Of a stretch of 64,000 nt of DNA, positions 8,163 to 16,636 are shown piece after piece. The DNA is from Planctomycetota bacterium (GTDB taxonomy: Bacteria > Planctomycetota > J058 > JAJDCQ01), in the NCBI GenBank assembly GCA_029260755.1, contig JAJDCQ010000246.1, positions 1 to 64,000 on the forward strand. The letters are read 5' to 3'. The notes beneath the pieces were generated by a model. It made no database searches. It saw only the letters and a list, made by a program, of their open reading frames with translations, and was not told the DNA's origin. Every line of letters begins with the position of its first letter. Positions within the stretch are counted from its first letter, which is position 1. A program made the position numbers and the translations under genes.

Positions 8163-9781
8163 GCGCCTCCGCCGCGCCGATGCCCGCCGCGTCGCCGGCC
8201 GCGACCCCGGCCCGCCTCCCCGCCGCCCTCCTCATGGCGACGGCCGGGCTCGCCGCGATCGCCCACGCCCCGGGCATCCTCGACATGGCGGGGCGCTGGT
8301 TCGCGCCGAGCTCCTACTACGGGCACGGCCCGTTCATCCCGCTCGCGAGCGCGTGGCTCGTCTGGCGCGAGCGCGCGGCGCTCCGAGAGACGCCGCTCGG
8401 GTCGAGCCCCCGCCTCGGGCTGACCGTCGTCGGCGCGTCGATGCTCCTCCTCGTGGCGAGCCTCGTCCTCGAGGTGCACGTCGGCCAGAACGCGGCGCTC
8501 GTCGGCACCCTCGGCGGCGCCGCGCTCGTGCTGCTCGGGCGCGACGTCGTCCGGCGGATCTGGCCCGCCTTCGCGATCCTCATCTTCATGGTGCCGCTGC
8601 CGACGGCGATCATCCTGCGCCTGACCTTCGAGCTGAAGATGATCGCCGCCCACCTCTCGGCGGCGTCGATGACGCTCGCCGGCGTCCCGGCGATCCAGGA
8701 CGGAAGCGTCATCCACCTCGAGACCGGCTCGGTGATCGTCGACGAGGTGTGCAGCGGGCTGCGGACGCTCGTCACCCTCGTCGCCGCCGCGGCGCTGTTC
8801 GCCGCGACCGAGCCGCGGCGCGTCGTCGCCGTCGCGACGCTGCTGCTCGCGGTTCCGATCGCGCTCGCCGCGAACGTCGGCCGCATCCTGCTGCTGTGCT
8901 ACCTCGACGCCCAGGGGGCGGCCGTCGCCCCCGGCGAGACCCTCCACGAGGTCACCGGGCTGGTCGTCTACGCGCTCGCCCTGGCAATGCTCATGCTCGT
9001 CCGCGCGGTTCCGATCGGAGGCGGAGACGAGGCCGAGAGCGAGGGCGAAGCCACGGCGGCGAACGCCCCGGCGGCCATCGAAGCGGGCGCCGCGACGGAC
9101 GTCGCCGGGCCCGAGCCGACGACGACCGCCTCGACGCCTCCGCGCGGCGCGCGCGCCGGCCTGATCGGCGTCCTCGGCCTGGGCGCGCTCGCCGGCCTCC
9201 TCTTCGGCTTCATCTTCACGGCGCCGGCGGTCGGCGCGACCGAGCTCACCCGGAAGATCCCGGCGCGGATCGGCGACTGGGCCGGCCTCGAGATCGCGCT
9301 CGGGCCGCGGGTCCCCGAGATCATGGGGACGAGCGACATCCTCTACCGTCGCTACACCCATCCGCGGACCACCCTGCCGGTCGACCTCTACGTGATCCAC
9401 GCGACCGACAGCCGAAAGGTCGCCCACCCGCCCGAGATCTGCTTCACCGGCGGCGGCTTCGCCACCGTCGACCGGGCGGACCGAGACCTCGTCCTCTCTG
9501 ACGGCGCGGTGATCCCGGCGGTGCGGACGCTGCTCAGCCGCGACGGGACGACGTTCCTCGTCTACCACTGGTACCGCCTCGACGGGCGCGACACGGCGAG
9601 CTACGTCGATCACCAGATCACCTGGCTCTTCCGCCGGCTCACCCGGAGCCAGCGCGAGGGGAGCATGGTGCGACTCTCGACGCCGGTCGCGCCGGGGACC
9701 GCCGGGGCGAGCGACGCGCAGGAGCGGATCGACGCGTTCGTCCGCGAGGCGCTCGCCCTCGCCCTGGAGCCGATCCCGTGA
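8159..9781 (+). CDS. exosortase fused to EpsI domain
   Basis: This 540-aa polytopic membrane protein starts at the ATG overlapping the previous stop (ATGA, 8159-8162). The N-terminal half is an exosortase (a transpeptidase-like cysteine enzyme that recognises PEP-CTERM signals). The expected catalytic residues are visible: Cys198 in VCSGLRTL, Arg242 in ANVGRI and His263 in LHEVTG. After a soluble linker and one more membrane helix (about residues 340-360), the C-terminal part matches EpsI (DUF3485): RKIPARIGDWAG, then HPPEICFTGGGF. EpsI is often a separate gene, and fused forms are known. Likely substrates in this window are the four PEP-CTERM proteins. The stop overlaps the next start (GTGA). 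The exosortase subtype cannot be assigned from sequence alone. Confidence 0.93.
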   Translation: MSASAAPMPAASPAATPARLPAALLMATAGLAAIAHAPGILDMAGRWFAPSSYYGHGPFIPLASAWLVWRERAALRETPLGSSPRLGLTVVGASMLLLVASLVLEVHVGQNAALVGTLGGAALVLLGRDVVRRIWPAFAILIFMVPLPTAIILRLTFELKMIAAHLSAASMTLAGVPAIQDGSVIHLETGSVIVDEVCSGLRTLVTLVAAAALFAATEPRRVVAVATLLLAVPIALAANVGRILLLCYLDAQGAAVAPGETLHEVTGLVVYALALAMLMLVRAVPIGGGDEAESEGEATAANAPAAIEAGAATDVAGPEPTTTASTPPRGARAGLIGVLGLGALAGLLFGFIFTAPAVGATELTRKIPARIGDWAGLEIALGPRVPEIMGTSDILYRRYTHPRTTLPVDLYVIHATDSRKVAHPPEICFTGGGFATVDRADRDLVLSDGAVIPAVRTLLSRDGTTFLVYHWYRLDGRDTASYVDHQITWLFRRLTRSQREGSMVRLSTPVAPGTAGASDAQERIDAFVREALALALEPIP

Positions 9782-10704
9782 CCGGCGAGCGGCCGCTGGT
9801 CGGCGCGTTCAGCGTCGACGTCGAGGAGTGGTTCCACGCCGAGAACGTGCGGACCGCCGCGCCGCCCGAGCGCTGGAGCGAGCTTCCGAGCCGGGTCGAG
9901 GGCCAGGTCGAGCGGCTGCTCGACCTCCTCGATGCGCACGAGACGGCCGCGACCTTCTTCTGCCTGGGCTGGGTCGCCGAGCGACGCCCGGCGCTGATCC
10001 GGCGGATCGCCGAGCGCGGCCACGAGGTCGCCAGCCACGGCCACGATCACCGGATGCTCGGCGAGCTCGGCCCCGATCGCTTCCGGGATGACCTCGCCCG
10101 ATCGAAGGCGGCCCTCCAGGACGCGAGCGGCGTCGCCGTGCTCGGCTACCGCGCGCCGACGTGGTCGATCGGCCCGGCGACCGACTGGGCGTTCGACGCG
10201 CTCGTCGAGGCAGGCTACCGCTACGACAGCAGCGTCTTCCCGGTGCGCCACGACCGCTACGGCGACCCCTCGGCGCCGATCGTCCCGCATCGCGTCCGTC
10301 GGGCCGGCGGATCGCTCGTCGAGCTCCCGCCGCTGGTCCGACCGCTCCTCGGGATGAACCTGCCGGCGGCCGGCGGCGGCTACCTCCGGCTGCTCCCGTT
10401 CGGGTGGACGCGCGCGGCCGTCGCCCGCGCGGTCCGGAGCGGACGACCGGTGATGCTCTACGTTCACCCGTGGGAGATCGACCCCGACCAGCCGCGGGTG
10501 TCGCTCCCGCTCCTGCGCCGCTGGCGTCACTACGCCGGCCTCGGCCGGGTCGAGGGGCGGCTCGGCAGGCTCCTCGCCGCGCACCGGCTCGGACGAGCGA
10601 TCGACCTCGTCGAGGCATTCGAGCGGCGAGAGGAGGAGGAGACGGGGATCCCGACGGCGACGGCCGCCGCCTCGTCCGCCGCCTCCCCCGGGGGCCCCCG
10701 ATGA
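9778..10704 (+). CDS. PEP-CTERM/XrtA-type polysaccharide deacetylase
   Basis: This 308-aa NodB-family deacetylase starts at GTG 9778, overlapping the exosortase stop. The metal-binding motifs are SVDVEEW (Asp14) and SHGHDH (His87, His91). GYRAPTWSI is the third conserved block. The YDSSVFPVRHDRYG segment and the order of motifs match the deacetylases regularly found beside exosortases. The predicted reaction is removal of N-acetyl groups from a surface polysaccharide. No signal peptide is visible, so a cytoplasmic or membrane-peripheral location is likely. Its last codons overlap the next gene (ATGA). Confidence 0.9.
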   Translation: MTGERPLVGAFSVDVEEWFHAENVRTAAPPERWSELPSRVEGQVERLLDLLDAHETAATFFCLGWVAERRPALIRRIAERGHEVASHGHDHRMLGELGPDRFRDDLARSKAALQDASGVAVLGYRAPTWSIGPATDWAFDALVEAGYRYDSSVFPVRHDRYGDPSAPIVPHRVRRAGGSLVELPPLVRPLLGMNLPAAGGGYLRLLPFGWTRAAVARAVRSGRPVMLYVHPWEIDPDQPRVSLPLLRRWRHYAGLGRVEGRLGRLLAAHRLGRAIDLVEAFERREEEETGIPTATAAASSAASPGGPR

Positions 10705-13700
10705 GCCAGCAACATCTCGGCGGCTTCACCGTCCTCCAGCCGATCCGGCCCCCGTCGCACCGCGCCCTCTACGCGGGGATCCTGACGGCGCTCGTCATCA
10801 TGGTCCTCTGCGGGAGCTACTACCCGTTCGAGGCGCGCCAGACGGCGATCAGCGAGACGGTCGCGCGGTTCCTCGACTTCTCGACCCTCGAGGGGCAGCG
10901 CTTCAGCCTGCTCGACTTCGCCTCGAACATGTTCCTCTTCGTGCCGCTCGGCTTCCTCCTCGCCGGCGTCCTGTGGCCCCGCCACGGCGGCTTCGTCTGG
11001 CGGTTCGGAAGCGGCTCGGCCGCGTTCGTCGCGACCGTGTTCGGCTGCATGGCCCTGTCGCTGTGCAAGGAGATCGGCCAGATCCTGTTCCAGGATCGGA
11101 TCGTCGCCCAGCTCGACCTCCTCGCCAACTGCCTCGGCGCCAACCTCGGGCTCGCCATCTGGATCGGCTACGGCGAGTGGGTCGACGGGCTCCTCGCGCG
11201 CGTCCCGCGGATCGAGGGCCGCCTCGGGCTGGCGAACCGCGCGCTCGTGATCGGCGTCCTGCTGTTCATCGCGGCGCGGTTCTTCCCGTTCGACTTCACG
11301 ATGCGACCGTCCGAGCTCGCCCGGAAGTTCCACCGGGGCGACGTCGTCTTCTCACTCTTCGGCGACGCCGGCGGGCAAGACCGCCTGCGGGAGCTCCTCG
11401 AGGCGATCTCGCTCCTGTTCCTCTACGGAGGCGTCGGGGCGGTCGCGATGCTCGCGTGGACCCAGCCCGGGCGGCGACGAGGCGCGCTCGAGAGCGCGCT
11501 CGTCGGCTTCGGTCTGGTGATCGTCCTCGAGCTCGCCCAGATCCTGGTGCTCTCGCGCCGAAGCGACGCCCTGTCGCTCCTCCTCGGCGGGATCGGCGTC
11601 GTCGGCGGCGTCGGCGCCGTGGTGCTGTTCACGAAGCGCGAGGCCCCGCCGCCGCCGAGCACGTCGCGCGCGAAGTCCCGCCGCTGGGCGCTCCTCGGGG
11701 CGCTCGCGTGGATCGCCGGGATGCTCGCGTGGTCGTGGTGGCCGTTCGACTTCAACATGGACCGCGAGCGGGGTCGGCTCCTGATCGAGCAGATCCGCGC
11801 CGCGCCCTTCACGCTCGGGCCGCTCGCTCCGGCGATCGTCCTCGCGTTCGTGGCGCTGCCGCTCGGCGTGCTCCTGCGACACGCGTGGCCGCCGTCGAGC
11901 GGGGCGTCGGCCCGCCGGGAGGCGCTCGTCGCGGCGTTCCTCCTCGGGGTGGTCGGGCTGATCCTGATCGCCGCCGAGGCGGTCCAGATCCTGCTGCCGG
12001 GTCAGGTCCCGAGCCTGATCCACGTGGTGCTCGGCCTGCTCGGCGCCGGGGCGGGGATCGCGGTCTCGGGGCTCATCCTCGGAGGCGAGCAGGACGAGAC
12101 GCCCGACCTGGTCACGTTCACGGGCGACCTGTCCGGCGGGATCGCGGCGGGCGCGTTCGCGAGCCAGGGCGACCTCGCGAGCGTCAGCGCGGGCGGAGCG
12201 AGCGCGAGCATGAGCGCCGCGGCGACCGGAGCCGCGAGCGGCTCGGCGGCGGCGACGGGGGCGTCGGGCGCGACGAGCGCCGCGCGCCCCGAGAAGCAGG
12301 CCCGGTCGCTCCTGGTCGACATGGTCCGCACGACGCTCGAGCGGAAGGACGAGCCCGTCATGACGGGCGATACGACGCCGATCGACCTCGGCGAGGAGAG
12401 CGCCGACGACAGCGCCTCGGACCTGCTCGGGAACCTCGACGAGACGCAGGCCGACCTCGTCGGCGATGAGGACGGGCTGAGCGGGCCGCCGCCGGTTCGG
12501 GTGCGAAACAAGAAGAAGGAGCTCGGCGACACGACGATCGAGGAGGAGATGGTGCCGCCCGACGCCGTGGGCGCCGTCCGTCGCGGCGGACCGAGCGTCC
12601 CGTCGAGCTTCGGCGACGTGACCGTCGAGATCGACGAGGACGACGACGACGCGACCAAGGGCGTCGGCGAGCGCGCGGCCGATCGCCAGCCATCCGCGCC
12701 GAGGTCCGGGAAGCCCGTCGACGCCGAGTCGGCCGTGAGCGACGACGGCCGGCCCGACCTCGTGACGATCCGGGATCTCTCCGACGACGTGCCGGGCGAC
12801 GACGAGGACACCCGCCCCGAGCTGGAGCTCTACGCGACGGCCGCCGTCGCCAGCCGCCGGACCGTCGAGCCGTCCGACGATGACGACGAGACCAAGGGCG
12901 TCGAGGTCGAGAAGGCGGCGAAGGCCGAGCGGCCGCCGTCGAGCGAGGACGAGGAGACCGGGCCGATCGAGCTCGCTCGACGCCGTCCGGACGCGAGCGA
13001 CGGCGACCTCGACGACACGGCCGCCGTCGCGGCGGAGGACACCGGTGGCGACCGACCGATCGCCCGCGAGGAGCAGGACACCGGACCGATCGAGCTCACC
13101 CGACGCCGCCCCGAAGCGAGCGACGACGACGACGAGACGGGCGTCGAGGGCGACCTGGGGGACGGCGACGCGACCGGCCCGCTCGAGCTCGCGAACCGGC
13201 GACCGGCGTCGGCCGCGCCCGACGAGCTCGACGACGACGACGACGACGACACGTCCTCGTTCGCGCCCGGCGAGGCCTACATCCCATCGATCGAGGACGA
13301 CGAGACCGGCCCGATCGAGCTCGCCCGGAAGATCGACACGAGCACGAGCGGCGAGATCGAGGTCGCGGCCGGCCGCGGAGGCGAGGACGAGCGCCCGCGC
13401 GAGGAGGAGGACACCGGACGCTTCGAGGAGGATGATCTCGAGGAGACCGGCGAGACGCCGGCCGACGCCGTGTCGGGGCCCGCTCCCGAAGCCCCCGACC
13501 GGGCGGACGAGGACACCGGGCCCTTCGAGCTCGCCGAGCGCCTCGCCGCGGTGACCGACGAGGCCGAGGAGGCCGCGGTCGTCACCGACGTCGACCGCGA
13601 GGCGGCGGCGCTCGCCGAGGACGACACCGGCCCGATCGAGCTCGAGCGACGGCGCGAGCGCCCCGACGAGTCCGGCGAGCTCGACACCGAGGAGGATGAG

Positions 13701-14399
13701 GAGGCGGCGGTCGCGGACGTCGACCGGGAGGCCGCAGCGCTCGCCGATGACGAGACCGGCCCGATCGAGCTCGAGCGACGGCGCGAGCGCCCCGACGAGT
13801 CCGGCGAGCTCGACACCGAGGAGGACGTCGAGGAGGCCCGCGACCCGGTCGACGACGACACCGACGACGACGCGGATGTCGACGACGACGAAGGCCCGGA
13901 GGTCCAGCCCGGAAAGGCGAGCCGCGCCAAGAGCGATCGCTGGACGATCGGCGGCCAGCCCCTCGAGCTCGGGACGCCCGCCGAGGGAACCCCGGCGGCG
14001 CCGACCGAAGCTCAGAGCGTGGTCGTGACCTGGGGCGGACACTTCCGGGAGGAGGAGGCCGCGCCGCCCCGCCCCGACGACGCCCCCGAGGAGAGCGACG
14101 GCGAGCCCGACGAGAGCCCGAAGGTCCAGCCCGGTCGGGCCCGGCGCGCGAAGAGCGATCGCTGGACGCTCGGTGGGCAGCCGCTCGAGGACGGGACGCC
14201 CACGGAGGGAACGTTCGCGCCGTCGGGCGGTCCGCCGAAGGTCGTCGTGACCTGGGACAAACAGCTCCTCGGGGACGAGGAGGGCGACGAGGCTGGCGCC
14301 GACGACGCCGCGCCGGACCGCCCCGACGACGAGCCCGAGGGCGAGCCGGGCGACGACGAGCCCGCCGGCGGCGCGTCCGATAACGCAGCGCGCGACTAG
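10701..14399 (+). CDS. VanZ-like membrane protein with long acidic repeat tail
   Basis: This 1232-aa protein starts at ATG 10701, overlapping the deacetylase stop. The frame is open upstream, but nothing there is coding. Residues about 25-480 hold roughly ten or more membrane helices with VanZ-type signatures: SNMFLFVPLGFLL followed by DLLANCLGANLG, and a second similar half. From about residue 480 the protein is low-complexity. A Gly/Ala/Ser stretch is followed by more than 600 residues dominated by Asp and Glu. This tail has seven copies of the motif TGP[I/L/F]EL (about 752-1026), a 43-residue tandem repeat, and two copies of AKSDRWT[I/L]GGQPLE near the end. The VanZ family has no firm common function. 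A Ser/Thr kinase gene follows, so tail phosphorylation is possible but is inference. Confidence 0.8.
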   Translation: MSQQHLGGFTVLQPIRPPSHRALYAGILTALVIMVLCGSYYPFEARQTAISETVARFLDFSTLEGQRFSLLDFASNMFLFVPLGFLLAGVLWPRHGGFVWRFGSGSAAFVATVFGCMALSLCKEIGQILFQDRIVAQLDLLANCLGANLGLAIWIGYGEWVDGLLARVPRIEGRLGLANRALVIGVLLFIAARFFPFDFTMRPSELARKFHRGDVVFSLFGDAGGQDRLRELLEAISLLFLYGGVGAVAMLAWTQPGRRRGALESALVGFGLVIVLELAQILVLSRRSDALSLLLGGIGVVGGVGAVVLFTKREAPPPPSTSRAKSRRWALLGALAWIAGMLAWSWWPFDFNMDRERGRLLIEQIRAAPFTLGPLAPAIVLAFVALPLGVLLRHAWPPSSGASARREALVAAFLLGVVGLILIAAEAVQILLPGQVPSLIHVVLGLLGAGAGIAVSGLILGGEQDETPDLVTFTGDLSGGIAAGAFASQGDLASVSAGGASASMSAAATGAASGSAAATGASGATSAARPEKQARSLLVDMVRTTLERKDEPVMTGDTTPIDLGEESADDSASDLLGNLDETQADLVGDEDGLSGPPPVRVRNKKKELGDTTIEEEMVPPDAVGAVRRGGPSVPSSFGDVTVEIDEDDDDATKGVGERAADRQPSAPRSGKPVDAESAVSDDGRPDLVTIRDLSDDVPGDDEDTRPELELYATAAVASRRTVEPSDDDDETKGVEVEKAAKAERPPSSEDEETGPIELARRRPDASDGDLDDTAAVAAEDTGGDRPIAREEQDTGPIELTRRRPEASDDDDETGVEGDLGDGDATGPLELANRRPASAAPDELDDDDDDDTSSFAPGEAYIPSIEDDETGPIELARKIDTSTSGEIEVAAGRGGEDERPREEEDTGRFEEDDLEETGETPADAVSGPAPEAPDRADEDTGPFELAERLAAVTDEAEEAAVVTDVDREAAALAEDDTGPIELERRRERPDESGELDTEEDEEAAVADVDREAAALADDETGPIELERRRERPDESGELDTEEDVEEARDPVDDDTDDDADVDDDEGPEVQPGKASRAKSDRWTIGGQPLELGTPAEGTPAAPTEAQSVVVTWGGHFREEEAAPPRPDDAPEESDGEPDESPKVQPGRARRAKSDRWTLGGQPLEDGTPTEGTFAPSGGPPKVVVTWDKQLLGDEEGDEAGADDAAPDRPDDEPEGEPGDDEPAGGASDNAARD
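13589..13826 (+). repeat. 129-bp tandem repeat (43 codons) in the VanZ-like gene
   Basis: Two near-identical units start near 13589 and 13718 (offset 129 bases). Each encodes VDREAAALA, then D-[D/E]-TGPIEL, then ERRRERPDESGEL and DTEED. The 3' 70 bases of each unit are almost unchanged at the DNA level, which points to recent duplication. Confidence 0.8.
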
Positions 14400-14463
14400 C
14401 CCGGAAGGTATAGGGAGGCGAGGCCACAGCCCCCGCGAACGACCGCCTCGAGAGCGACCTGGG

Positions 14464-14493
14464 TTGGAACGCGCCCGGGGCGCCCGCTATCAT
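14464..14493 (+). promoter_or_regulatory. possible sigma-70-like promoter for the Ser/Thr kinase
   Basis: TTGGAA (14464-14469) and TATCAT (14488-14493) are separated by 18 bases in the 139-bp gap before the kinase. A GGGAG at 14524-14528 lies 10 bases before the ATG. The hexamers match only in part. Confidence 0.35.
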
Positions 14494-14538
14494 TGATGCT
14501 GGAGAGGGCGCCGCCCCGCCCTCGGGAGCATCGACTCG

Positions 14539-16602
14539 ATGTCGAAGAAGAAGTTCGGCGAGCTGGCCGTCGAGAAGGAGCTGATCAATCGCTCCCAGCT
14601 CTACGACTGCCTCGCCGAGCAGGAGCGCCTGCGTGAGGCCGGGGAGCCCAAGCTCCTCAGCGTCATCATGCACGACCGGGAGCTGCTGACCCTCGACCAG
14701 GTCAACGAGCTCCTGACCGAGCTCGAGGGGAGCAAGCGGCGCGAGCAGATCGAGGGCTACCAGATCATCTCCCGGATCGGGAAGGGGGGGATGGGCTCGG
14801 TCTACCTCGCGAAGCAGAAGAAGCTCGGCCGGCTCGTCGCGATCAAGGTGCTCCCGCCGCGCCTCGCCCAGAACGAGGACTACCTCGCCCGCTTCCGCCG
14901 CGAGGCCGCGGCGACGGCGGCGCTCAATCACCCCAACATCGTGCAAGCGCTCGATTTCGGGGTATCCAACGGCTACAACTTCTTCGTCATGGAGTACGTC
15001 GACGGCGACACCTTGAAGGGCTTCCTCGAAGCCCACGGGGTGATCGAGGAGCACGGCGCCGTCGAGTTGGCGATCCGGATCACCAGCGCGCTCGAGCACG
15101 CGTGGAAGCACGAGATCGTCCACCGCGACATCAAGCCGGCGAACATCATGATCGACAAGGACGGGATCGTGAAGCTGTGCGATCTCGGGCTGGCGATCCG
15201 CGGGAGCGAGGATCTCTCGATCACGCGGGCCGGCGTCATCATGGGGACGCCTTACTACCTCTCGCCCGAGCAGGCGAAGATGGAGGAGCTCGACACGCGG
15301 AGCGACATCTACTCGCTCGGCGCGACGCTCTACCACATGGTGACCGGCAAGCTCCCGTTCGAGGGGGCGGACGCGGCCGAGGCGGTGAGCAAGCACCTCA
15401 CGGCGCCCCTGCCCGACCCGAGAACGCACAACCCGGCCCTGAGCGACGAGATCACGCGCATCCTGATGAAGATGATGGAGAAGAAGCGCGCGGATCGATA
15501 CGCCGACCCGACCGAGCTGATCGCCGACCTCGAGGCGCTCCAGTTCGGGACGGCGCCCCCGGTCGTCGGCGGCCTGACGGTCGCGGGCATCCGGCCGGGG
15601 AAGCGGCGAGGGATCCTCCCGCGGCTCGTCGCGGCGACGCTGCTCGTGGGGTGTCTCGCGGGCGGCGCCTACCTCGTCACCGAGAACGAGCAGATCCAGA
15701 AGAAGTACGCGAAGGAGTTCGAGAACCTCGGCGAGCTGCGGAACGCGATGGTCTCCTCGCTCTCGGCGCTCGCGAACGGCGAGGACCCCGCCGAGGCCGC
15801 CGAGGCGGGCGTCGACGAGGGCGGGGGAGTCGCGCCCGCCGACGCCTCCGGAGCCGGAGCCCCCGTCGGCACCGAGCCCGGCGCCGGGCCCGGCGATGCG
15901 ACGCCCGAGCCGCCGACGCCGATCCCGGAGACGCGTTCGACCGCGAGGCCGACCACCGCGCCGGCGCGACCGGCGGTCGACCGGACGCCGAAGCCGACGG
16001 CGCCGACGAGGACCGACCGGACGCCACCGCGGTCGCGACCCCGAACGAGCCCGAGAACGACCGAGCCCGAGACGCCGGCCGAGTCGGCGATCGCGGCGGC
16101 GCTCACCCTGGTCGAGTCGGCCGTGAACGACGGGCAGCCCGCGTCGACGGGCACGCCGGCGAGGCCGCGGGGCGGTCACGGCATCACCGGATCATCGCCG
16201 GGCTCGCTCCGCGACGCGTTCACCGACGTGAGCGAGCTCGCCGCGCGAGGCTCCCTCGAGGGGGCGCCGGAGATCGTCGTCCAGCACCTCCGGAGCGAGG
16301 TCCGGGCGCACGCCCGCGAGGAGCTCGAGGACCTGCGGCGCGACGTCATCGCCGCGCGCGACGCCGAGCGCAAGATCCGCGAGAAGCTCGGGCGAGGGAG
16401 CACCCCGAGCGAGCTCTCGGCCGACCGGGTCCGCTTCCTCGCCGGTCTCGACCCGAGCTTCCCGCGCACCGAGAAGACCTACGGAGTGCTCTTCGCACTC
16501 TGGGGGCGAGCTGACGAGGCGCGGCCGCACCTCGCGCGCGCCGCCCGGCGCGGGCTCGACGTCCAGCACTACCTCGAGCTGATCCAGGCCGGAAAGTCCT
16601 GA
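14539..16602 (+). CDS. Hanks-type Ser/Thr protein kinase, membrane-anchored
   Basis: This is a 687-aa protein. Residues 1-70 form a small helical domain (FGELAVEKELI, repeated as LTLDQVNELL) that resembles the N-terminal domain of type II secretion ATPases and is common before planctomycete kinases. The kinase domain spans about 75-335: Gly-rich loop GKGGMG near 81, catalytic Lys103, HRD at 195-197 with DIKPAN, and DLG (D215) in place of DFG. All key catalytic residues are present, so it is probably active. One transmembrane helix lies around 357-380. After it come a Pro/Thr-rich linker and a C-terminal alpha-helical domain. It sits next to the VanZ-like gene with the TGPIEL tail and upstream of the glycosyltransferase-FemAB gene. 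Confidence 0.92.
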   Translation: MSKKKFGELAVEKELINRSQLYDCLAEQERLREAGEPKLLSVIMHDRELLTLDQVNELLTELEGSKRREQIEGYQIISRIGKGGMGSVYLAKQKKLGRLVAIKVLPPRLAQNEDYLARFRREAAATAALNHPNIVQALDFGVSNGYNFFVMEYVDGDTLKGFLEAHGVIEEHGAVELAIRITSALEHAWKHEIVHRDIKPANIMIDKDGIVKLCDLGLAIRGSEDLSITRAGVIMGTPYYLSPEQAKMEELDTRSDIYSLGATLYHMVTGKLPFEGADAAEAVSKHLTAPLPDPRTHNPALSDEITRILMKMMEKKRADRYADPTELIADLEALQFGTAPPVVGGLTVAGIRPGKRRGILPRLVAATLLVGCLAGGAYLVTENEQIQKKYAKEFENLGELRNAMVSSLSALANGEDPAEAAEAGVDEGGGVAPADASGAGAPVGTEPGAGPGDATPEPPTPIPETRSTARPTTAPARPAVDRTPKPTAPTRTDRTPPRSRPRTSPRTTEPETPAESAIAAALTLVESAVNDGQPASTGTPARPRGGHGITGSSPGSLRDAFTDVSELAARGSLEGAPEIVVQHLRSEVRAHAREELEDLRRDVIAARDAERKIREKLGRGSTPSELSADRVRFLAGLDPSFPRTEKTYGVLFALWGRADEARPHLARAARRGLDVQHYLELIQAGKS

Positions 16603-16636
16603 CCGTCGCCGAGCGTCGGCCCCGAGGTCCCCCGTC

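Noticed and set aside
11352..14042. 896-codon minus-strand frame opposite the VanZ-like gene
   Set aside because: It results from the repetitive acidic codons read backwards. The plus-strand frame has membrane helices and VanZ motifs, so the antisense frame is not supported.
13582..16179. 865-codon minus-strand frame opposite the first kinase gene
   Set aside because: It crosses the intergenic gap and two real genes and lacks any domain, while the kinase on the plus strand has all catalytic motifs.
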